DNA of 35,849 nucleotides from a virus: positions 1 through 35,849 of the IMG/VR virus record IMGVR_UViG_3300009551_000086. One strand, given 5' to 3'. Both the position numbers and the translations under genes were made by a program. Each line of letters begins with the position of its first letter. The stretch's first letter is position 1. The notes under the pieces were generated by a model. It made no database searches, was not told where the DNA came from, and was given only the letters and a program-made list of their open reading frames with translations. Shown here piece by piece: positions 31,201-35,849 of the stretch.

Positions 31201-31728
31201 ATGATAACAGTCTCCCGCTATCACGACATATGTGCCGGTCATCGGGTATATGGTCACGAGGGTAAATGCAAAAACCTACACGGACATAACTATCGAATAC
31301 ACTTCGAAGTTGCCGGGCCTGATCAGGATGAACAGGGGAGGATAATCGATTTCTCCTTCATAAAGTCAGCGCTTTGTGATTGGCTGGAGAATCGATGGGA
31401 CCACAAAATGCTGATATGGGAAAACGACCCTATATTGGGGCCGCTATACGGTGTAGGCGACCCGCTCGAAATAATCGCCGTTCCGTTTAACCCTACAGCG
31501 GAAAACATGGCCAAACACTTGGTTCAAAATATCGGCCCAGTTCAGCTAAAGGGGAGCGGTTGTGTGTTAATCCGATGCATCGTAGAAGAAACGCGCAAGT
31601 GTTCGGCCTTGTACACGCATGACGCGTGGGTATATGGCGATATGATGGCTCAGGATTTGGCCTTTTTTGCTGCCAGAGAAAAGATTAATCACTCGGAAAC
31701 ACTTTCATTTGACGATTTACCTTTTTAA
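31201..31728 (+). CDS. queD: 6-carboxytetrahydropterin synthase (QueD)
   Basis: A 175-residue enzyme that turns dihydroneopterin triphosphate into 6-carboxy-5,6,7,8-tetrahydropterin. Zinc ligands His14 (AGHRVYGH), His27 and His29 (NLHGHNY) are present, the catalytic Cys23 in GKCKN, an Asp-His pair (Asp67-His68 in WDHKM), and a Glu in NPTAENMAKHL; VEETRKCSA is the closing motif. IDFSFIK around 49-55 is another QueD landmark. The length is longer than the usual 120-140 because of an inserted region between residues 75 and 95 and a C-terminal tail. It follows the 72-residue gene by two bases and is followed by queC after 12. Confidence 0.93.
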   Translation: MITVSRYHDICAGHRVYGHEGKCKNLHGHNYRIHFEVAGPDQDEQGRIIDFSFIKSALCDWLENRWDHKMLIWENDPILGPLYGVGDPLEIIAVPFNPTAENMAKHLVQNIGPVQLKGSGCVLIRCIVEETRKCSALYTHDAWVYGDMMAQDLAFFAAREKINHSETLSFDDLPF

Positions 31729-31740
31729 AAAAAATAATCC

Positions 31741-32502
31741 ATGAAACAGAACAGACCTGTACTAGTTTTACTTAGCGGTGGCCAAGACTCGACCACCTGC
31801 CTTTATTGGGCAAAGCATTATTTTGAAACCGTTGTTGCGATAGGTTTTGCATACGGCCAAAAGCATATCGCAGAAATTGCTCAGGCTCAAAAAATTGCAT
31901 CCGATGCTCGGGTGGAATACAATCTATTGAACTGTACCGGGCTTTTGGAAGGGAGCAGCCTTGTAGAACACTGGCGCGACCACAATAGCAGCCACGAACA
32001 GAACCCGGCATTACCTGCCAGCTTTACGCCCGGTCGGAATATGCTATTCCTTACCCTTGCCGCAAGCTTCGCCTTTAATTATGGTATCAGGGATATTGTA
32101 ACAGGCGTGTGTCAAACCGATTACAGCGGCTACCCTGACTGCCGCCGAGATTTTATTGACCAAATGGAACATACGTTAAGCTATGCGGTTGACCCGGCTT
32201 ATACGATGTCAATTCTGGAAGCGGCAGCGGATGACAAAAAGCATATGAATCCAACTTTTTCGATCCACACCCCGCTCATGAAGCTGACCAAAGCCGAAAC
32301 GTGGAAGCTGGCCAATGAACTGGGATGCCTGAAAGTTGTTATCGATGATTCTATGACGGACTACAACGGTGACCAAACAAAGAACGAGTGGGGAATGGGT
32401 GTAAACAACAACCCCGCAACCGAATTGCGTGTAAAGGGATTTTATGAGGCCAAGCAAAAGGGATGGTTGCGTCCGATGATTGAGCCGGTTGAAGGATTTT
32501 AA
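31741..32502 (+). CDS. queC: QueC-like 7-cyano-7-deazaguanine synthase lacking zinc cysteines
   Basis: A 253-residue PP-loop ATPase. The P-loop SGGQDSTTC is at residues 12-20, GFAYGQKH and IAEIAQAQKIA follow, FTPGRNMLFLTLAA covers the conserved R-N region, and TGVCQTDYSGYPDCR is typical of QueC. It activates 7-carboxy-7-deazaguanine with ATP and makes first the amide (ADG), then the nitrile preQ0. In normal QueC the C-terminus holds four zinc Cys (TCYNG and GCG-x-CPAC). Here the matching residues are Asp207, Val221, Asn224 and Thr227, in TDYNGDQ and GMGVNNNPATELRVKG. All four ligands are missing while the rest is kept, so the enzyme may be structurally changed or stop at an intermediate. Confidence 0.9.
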   Translation: MKQNRPVLVLLSGGQDSTTCLYWAKHYFETVVAIGFAYGQKHIAEIAQAQKIASDARVEYNLLNCTGLLEGSSLVEHWRDHNSSHEQNPALPASFTPGRNMLFLTLAASFAFNYGIRDIVTGVCQTDYSGYPDCRRDFIDQMEHTLSYAVDPAYTMSILEAAADDKKHMNPTFSIHTPLMKLTKAETWKLANELGCLKVVIDDSMTDYNGDQTKNEWGMGVNNNPATELRVKGFYEAKQKGWLRPMIEPVEGF

Positions 32503-32591
32503 AAACAATCCGGATTTTTGTTGGAAAGAACATAGGCCGTCCGTACCTTCAAGTCTCAAAGCAAAACAATAATCTATTAAAAGCAATTGAC

Positions 32592-33221
32592 ATGAAGAAA
32601 GCAACCGTAAAGGTAACGTCAAAGGCCGACAAACAGGCCGGTTTGAAACAGGAAGCAGGAAAGCCCGCACCGGGCGTACAAGTAGCAGACATCCCGGCAG
32701 ATGAACCGGAAGCAGGCGCAACAACAGCCGATACTGATACTGATACCAAAGGCGAAACAGCCCCGGTAGTCGAAAACAAAACCGCCGCACAAAAGAAGGC
32801 CGAGAAGAAGGCAGCGAAAGAAGCGGAAGCCGAAAAGAAAGCCGCCGAGAAAGCCGCCGCCAAAGAAGCAAAAGCCGCCGCAAAGGCTCAGCCGAAAGTA
32901 AGCCAGGCGAACGAAACTGACCCGACAAAAATGGGCAAGCTCGCCCTTGTGCGTTACCTACGCGCTCAGGGAATCAGCCGGGAAGATATCATAAAGAACC
33001 ACAAAGACAACGAGGGTAACCCGTTCCATCCGGTCACAGTTTCGATCCAATCCGCAAAGGTGGAAAAAAAGCTCGGCTGGAAGTCCCCCGCCGCTATCAA
33101 GCGCGAAGAAGAAGCAGCCGCAAAGGCAGCAGAGGAAGCAAAGAAAGCTGCCGAAGCTCCCAAAGAATCAGCCGCCAATACCGAGGCCGTTGCATCATCC
33201 AATACACAAGCGACTGAGTAA
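32592..33221 (+). CDS. Ala/Lys/Glu-rich protein with central helix-turn domain
   Basis: A 209-residue low-complexity protein. Residues 55-100 and 160-195 are repeats of Ala, Lys and Glu (KAEKKAAKEAEAEKKAAEKA), separated by a more complex domain (residues 113-160) with GKLALVRYLRAQGISREDII and VEKKLGWKSP, which may be a helix-turn-helix or SAP-like unit. It resembles histone H1-like or nucleoid-associated proteins in composition. It lies between queC and the transporter gene and has an 89-base gap in front of it, so it could have its own start signal. A DNA-compaction or chaperone role for modified DNA is only a guess. Confidence 0.6.
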   Translation: MKKATVKVTSKADKQAGLKQEAGKPAPGVQVADIPADEPEAGATTADTDTDTKGETAPVVENKTAAQKKAEKKAAKEAEAEKKAAEKAAAKEAKAAAKAQPKVSQANETDPTKMGKLALVRYLRAQGISREDIIKNHKDNEGNPFHPVTVSIQSAKVEKKLGWKSPAAIKREEEAAAKAAEEAKKAAEAPKESAANTEAVASSNTQATE

Positions 33222-33739
33222 TGGGAAAGGCGCTAGCGCCTGCCCTTATCATCGCATACCTTCTGGCATTCGTAAGCGCCAATTTGTTAGTTAATCATTT
33301 TGGCGCTTACGGCCTTTGGTTCTCCAGTCTTTTTTTAATTCCTTTCGATTTCATAATCCGTTGCTGGTTTCAGGAACGCATTAAAAGCAAATCGACTCTT
33401 CTGTTAATGCTTTTTGGCTTAACTATCGCAGTCGCTTTAATTACCATTTCGTTTAATGCTGTTCAAATCGCATACGCCAGTACTGTCGGTTTTACTGCCG
33501 CTCAGTTGGGCGCTGGAATTTGGTATCGAATGTTGAAAAACAAAAGCTTGTTTATCAGGGTTAACATGACTGATTTGATAGCGATAGTTTGTGATAGTAT
33601 CGCCTTTCAAATCTTGGCCTTTGGTACGCTTAATCCGCTTGTAACTATCGGGCAGGTAGTTGTAAAGTTTGCAGGCGGTTTGCTCTGGTATTACATTTTA
33701 TTCAAACGATTAAAAATTCAAAAATGGCTCATAAAATAG
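33221..33739 (+). CDS. QPTR-family queuosine precursor transporter-like protein (YhhQ/VUT)
   Basis: A 172-residue membrane protein with five to six transmembrane helices and the pattern of the VUT/YhhQ family: AYLLAFVSANLLVNHFG in helix one, FLIPFDFIIRCWFQE in the loop after helix two, and TVGFTAAQLGAGIWYRML and VNMTDLIAIVCDSIAFQ (Asp residues in helices five region). The family imports queuosine precursors such as preQ0, preQ1 and queuine. It overlaps the stop of the preceding gene (TAATG) and is followed by an overlapping gene at 33724. It is shorter than the cellular proteins (about 200-230 residues). Its place between queC and queE suggests salvage of a 7-deazaguanine. Confidence 0.72.
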   Translation: MGKALAPALIIAYLLAFVSANLLVNHFGAYGLWFSSLFLIPFDFIIRCWFQERIKSKSTLLLMLFGLTIAVALITISFNAVQIAYASTVGFTAAQLGAGIWYRMLKNKSLFIRVNMTDLIAIVCDSIAFQILAFGTLNPLVTIGQVVVKFAGGLLWYYILFKRLKIQKWLIK

Positions 33740-34095
33740 CCGAAGCCGCTGGCTTCTTTGGTATACTGCTGCTTGGTTTTGTTATCGGTTTGACATCCTT
33801 TCGGAAAAAGTCAAAGGAACATAGCCGTATCCGAAATGCTGCAATCGGAATAATGATCGTGTTTTTTTGCCTGCTATTAGGTAGCTGTACCTCAGAGCAT
33901 GATTTTTCTGTTGGGGAGCAACAGCTTGAAGTAATGGGATATCACGACATACACGAAACCGGGTATGCATGGTTTTGCTGTGACGACAATGATGATTTTG
34001 AAACCGGCTTTAAAGCTGTAAGCGCCAAAGGTGACACGGTCGCCGGTTGTTTTTGTTCCACATTAACTAAAGGTGTTACAATACGATTCAAATGA
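33724..34095 (+). CDS. Small membrane/lipoprotein-like protein in the modification operon
   Basis: A 123-residue protein. Residues 8-24 and 41-55 are hydrophobic helices; the second ends in LLLGSC, which resembles a lipobox. An internal Met (residue 45, MIVFFCLLLGSC) could start a shorter lipoprotein with the Cys at the +1 site. The soluble C-terminal part has ETGYAWFCCDDNDDFETGF and a final TKGVTIRF, which look like small proteins of unknown role from other phages. It overlaps the transporter gene by 16 bases and its stop overlaps the queE start. Role in transport or modification is not known. Confidence 0.5.
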   Translation: MAHKIAEAAGFFGILLLGFVIGLTSFRKKSKEHSRIRNAAIGIMIVFFCLLLGSCTSEHDFSVGEQQLEVMGYHDIHETGYAWFCCDDNDDFETGFKAVSAKGDTVAGCFCSTLTKGVTIRFK

Positions 34096-34793
34096 AACCA
34101 AATACACTAATAGTCTCCGAAGTTTTCTACAGCATACAAGGCGAAGGCCCCACTATGGGCGTACCCGCCGTGTTCTTGCGCCTTGCAGGGTGCAACCTCC
34201 TTTGCGAGTCTAAAACGTGGCGCTGTGACACAATAGAAGTGTGGCAAAAGGGAAAGGCAACGCCATTTGACGAAGTCTTTGACGAAACTCATTTAGCTGC
34301 ATTCAAGCATAACGCCCATTTGGTTATCACTGGCGGCGAACCCCTATTGCACCAACACGCTATCGTAGATTTTTTGACACGTATTTTCTCTTCTCCTTCC
34401 TTCGCACCAGTAATTGAAATCGAAACTAACGGAACTATTATTCCGTCAGAAGGGATCAAGCGTTGGGTTTCAAAATTCAACGTAAGCCCTAAGCTGGCTA
34501 ATAGCGGTGAAATATACGAAAGGCGCGTCAACGAAGTTGCTCTTAGGCACTTTGCCAACATGCGATACAAATCCATGTTCAAATTCGTTGTTTCAAAACA
34601 GGAGGATTTGCTGGATATCGAAGACGAATTTGGTTTTCTTCCTAATGGCATGATCATGCTGATGCCTGCCGGGGATACCCGCGCAAAGCTGAATAAGATC
34701 CGTCCTATTGTGATCGATATGTGCAAGGCTTCCGGATTCTGGTATAGTGAACGCCTTCATATCGTAGCGTGGAATAAAAAAAAAGGCGTCTGA
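34092..34793 (+). CDS. queE: 7-carboxy-7-deazaguanine synthase (QueE)
   Basis: A 233-residue radical SAM enzyme that converts 6-carboxytetrahydropterin into 7-carboxy-7-deazaguanine. EVFYSIQGEGPTMGVP (residues 10-25) and VFLRLAGCNLLC lead into the iron-sulphur ligands Cys34, Cys38 and Cys45, with spacing CX3CX6C instead of the usual CX3CX2C; CDT follows as in other members. ITGGEPLL (about residues 80-87) is the SAM-binding motif, and IEIETNGT is conserved. The wider Cys spacing is a small insertion of the kind seen in QueE from several phages and some bacteria. The gene starts on the previous stop and its own stop TGA overlaps the next ATG. Confidence 0.93.
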   Translation: MKPNTLIVSEVFYSIQGEGPTMGVPAVFLRLAGCNLLCESKTWRCDTIEVWQKGKATPFDEVFDETHLAAFKHNAHLVITGGEPLLHQHAIVDFLTRIFSSPSFAPVIEIETNGTIIPSEGIKRWVSKFNVSPKLANSGEIYERRVNEVALRHFANMRYKSMFKFVVSKQEDLLDIEDEFGFLPNGMIMLMPAGDTRAKLNKIRPIVIDMCKASGFWYSERLHIVAWNKKKGV

Positions 34794-35030
34794 TGAATTG
34801 CCCGCATTGCGATATCGGAGTTAATTTTGAAGGTTGGGCACCGCAATGGAGCGTTTTGGGCCGATTGTCCTTCTTGTGGAAAAGTTTTCTATATTGACTA
34901 CGATTATTATACTTACGGCCCTGACGATGATGAAGCGCCTATGTACGAAGCGATGATTGGTCCAGAATGGGACCCGGAAGGAAAGAAACCTGATACCTAT
35001 GAAAAAACAATTCTCGTAATCGAAAATTAA
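34793..35030 (+). CDS. Zinc-ribbon protein, apparently split by a +1 frameshift
   Basis: The ATG at 34793 overlaps the queE stop (TGATG) and opens MNCPHCDIGVNFEGW, the first half of a CxxC...CxxC zinc ribbon; that frame stops at 34897. In the +1 frame, codons to 35030 read HRNGAFWADCPSCGKVFYID, the second CxxC, then an acidic tail (YGPDDDEAP) and EWDPEGKKPDTY. Neither frame alone makes a sensible protein, but removing one G from GGG at 34836-34838 joins them as EGWHRNGAFWADCPSC. This gives one protein of about 78 residues. It can be a sequencing error, a mutation, or programmed +1 frameshifting. A TTG start at 34827 for the second half is possible but less attractive. Confidence 0.6.
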
Positions 35031-35041
35031 AACAAACAACC

Positions 35042-35530
35042 ATGAATAAAATTTCCGACGAAGAAAAACTCCATCGTTTTTCTGCCATGTTCAGCGAAAT
35101 CCAAGCCGCTGTAAATTCCGGCCAACCTGTTCAGTTTGAACGCCTCTGCGACAAACATAAGTGCAAATGGAATGCAGGTACGAGGTCGGTACGTGCAATT
35201 CTCGTTGATAAGATGAAAATTCTTGTCCAAAAAACGGTCAATACTTTCGAATGGTCGCCAAATTTCAACGAAAGTAAGTATGGCGACATGCACTTTGACG
35301 AGCTTGTAAAAGCCATCTTCAAAAAAGCTCAGGCATGGGAAAGCGAAAGCCGACAACAGGAAGCACCGCCCAAACCAATTTATTCCGAAACCGGAGAGGA
35401 AGTTACAATAGCGTTTGACCCGATGGAAGTCATCGCCTTGAAACAGGTTATTCAGATCGCTGTAACAAATTGCACCCTCAAACCGGTTCACGCCCTCCTG
35501 ATTGATCAGATAATGGAAAAATTACCCTAA
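35042..35530 (+). CDS. Hypothetical protein before the sliding-clamp gene
   Basis: A 162-residue soluble protein with helical N-terminal half (SDEEKLHRFSAMFSEIQAAV) and Cys-rich stretch (LCDKHKCKWN), then a long helix (HFDELVKAIFKKAQAWE) and a C-terminal domain (FDPMEVIALKQVIQIAV). No family is recognised. The 'C-x-x-H-x-C' group may bind metal. Its stop (TAA) is followed directly by the next ATG at 35531, so it is co-translated with the clamp-like gene and is likely a replication accessory protein. Confidence 0.55.
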   Translation: MNKISDEEKLHRFSAMFSEIQAAVNSGQPVQFERLCDKHKCKWNAGTRSVRAILVDKMKILVQKTVNTFEWSPNFNESKYGDMHFDELVKAIFKKAQAWESESRQQEAPPKPIYSETGEEVTIAFDPMEVIALKQVIQIAVTNCTLKPVHALLIDQIMEKLP

Positions 35531-35849
35531 ATGGAAGCCAGAATAAGAAAAGAAGACCTTATTGCATTCAAGGAACAAAGTGCAGATATTGTTATAAAAA
35601 ACGATATACAACCGGTTCTGCAATTCCTGAGGGTTAAAGTTGAAGGAGATTTTGCAACGATAACAAAGAACAACAACCGTGCGTTCATTGTCAAATCTAT
35701 CGCAAATGATTCGGATGATTGCGAATTTCTTATCGACGAAAAAACTCTTTATGACTTTATGAACGCCTGCGAAGGCGAGTATATTACCTTCAAAACTTCT
35801 GGCCTCCGTATCGAAATAAGCTGCGGAAAGGCCCGGTTGTTCAGCCCGA
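35531..35849 (+). CDS. DNA polymerase III beta clamp-like protein, N-terminal part
   Basis: The first 106 codons of a gene that leaves the window on the right. The translated part reads like the first domain of a bacterial sliding clamp: VLQFLRVKVEGDFATITKNN (strand-turn-strand), AFIVKSIAND, FLIDEKTLYDFMNACEGEYI, then ITFKTSGLRIEISCGKARLF. In DnaN the same order 'L-x-F-(L/V)-x-(V/I)-x-G...(F/L)xxxxxxLxDxL...(L/I)xIxxGxxxxxL' is seen. It follows the preceding gene with no gap. A phage clamp would raise processivity of a phage or host polymerase on modified DNA. The C-terminal domains are outside the window, so the call is provisional. Confidence 0.6.
   Translation, partial: MEARIRKEDLIAFKEQSADIVIKNDIQPVLQFLRVKVEGDFATITKNNNRAFIVKSIANDSDDCEFLIDEKTLYDFMNACEGEYITFKTSGLRIEISCGKARLFSP

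Noticed and set aside
32503-32591. Possible promoter in the 89-base gap before the Ala/Lys-rich gene (TTG-N20-TACCTTCA).
   Set aside because: The -7 element matches poorly, and chance agreement in a short AT-rich gap is likely.
32209-32928. 239-codon open frame on the minus strand opposite queC and the Ala/Lys-rich gene.
   Set aside because: It is very rich in Leu, Arg and Ser because it is the reverse of Ala/Lys/Glu-rich coding sequence, it runs against a dense + strand operon and has no recognisable domain.
1-35849. Looked for CRISPR arrays, tRNA genes, insertion sequences, integrase and attachment sites.
   Set aside because: No regularly spaced repeats, no recognisable tRNA cloverleaf or transposase or integrase motifs were noticed; reading by eye could miss a divergent tRNA.

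Overview
The window is one continuous piece of a contractile-tailed double-stranded DNA phage (or prophage) genome. Every convincing gene is on the + strand and genes are packed tightly, with many ATGA/TAATG overlaps. The host is most likely a member of the Bacteroidota. Exported proteins begin with MKK leaders that end in a small residue followed by Gln (the Bacteroidetes 'Q-rule' for signal peptidase I sites), starts are preceded by A-rich stretches rather than Shine-Dalgarno motifs, there is a Bacteroidetes-like promoter (TTTG-N19-TATTTTG), and several structural families look like those of Bacteroidota phages. No terminase, portal, integrase or repressor is visible, so lysogeny cannot be judged.

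Layout. (1) 1-3956: end of a Mu gpG-like virion morphogenesis gene, a possible tail terminator, then a J-I-H-like block (baseplate J-like protein, a tail protein with a chitin-binding-like motif, a fibre-like protein), a small ribbon-helix-helix protein and a small coiled-coil protein, closed by a strong intrinsic terminator. (2) 4085-7248: ClpP-type prohead protease with a C-terminal scaffold-like region, major capsid protein and two accessory head genes. (3) 7282-14699: sheath, tube, tail assembly chaperone with a very likely programmed -1 frameshift, tape measure, hub, spike, gp25/gp46-like wedge and a LysM-like baseplate protein. (4) 14700-23359: five consecutive genes with Sec leaders, including an 1177-residue tail-fibre-like protein, an Ig-repeat protein and a 985-residue esterase-like/RCC1-like/PKD-like protein. 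(5) 23377-25147: lysis genes, namely two membrane proteins (holin or spanin candidates), a probable unimolecular spanin and a GH108 endolysin, followed by a terminator.

(6) 25293-35849: a second operon behind its own probable promoter. It carries DNA metabolism genes (Sak4-like ATPase, nucleotidyltransferase-like protein, Rad50-like ATPase, free-standing DnaA domain IV, start of a sliding-clamp-like gene). Mixed with these is a 7-deazaguanine DNA modification cassette: folE, queD, queE and queC to make the base, a DpdA-like transglycosylase to put it into DNA, and a QPTR-family transporter that could import a precursor.

The most interesting points are the nearly complete synthesis-plus-salvage 7-deazaguanine cassette, in which QueC has lost all four zinc-binding cysteines; the run of Q-rule signal peptides on tail-fibre-like and receptor-like proteins; the frameshifted tail chaperone; and a zinc-ribbon gene that appears split by a one-base frameshift. 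All calls are made by eye from the sequence, without database searches.
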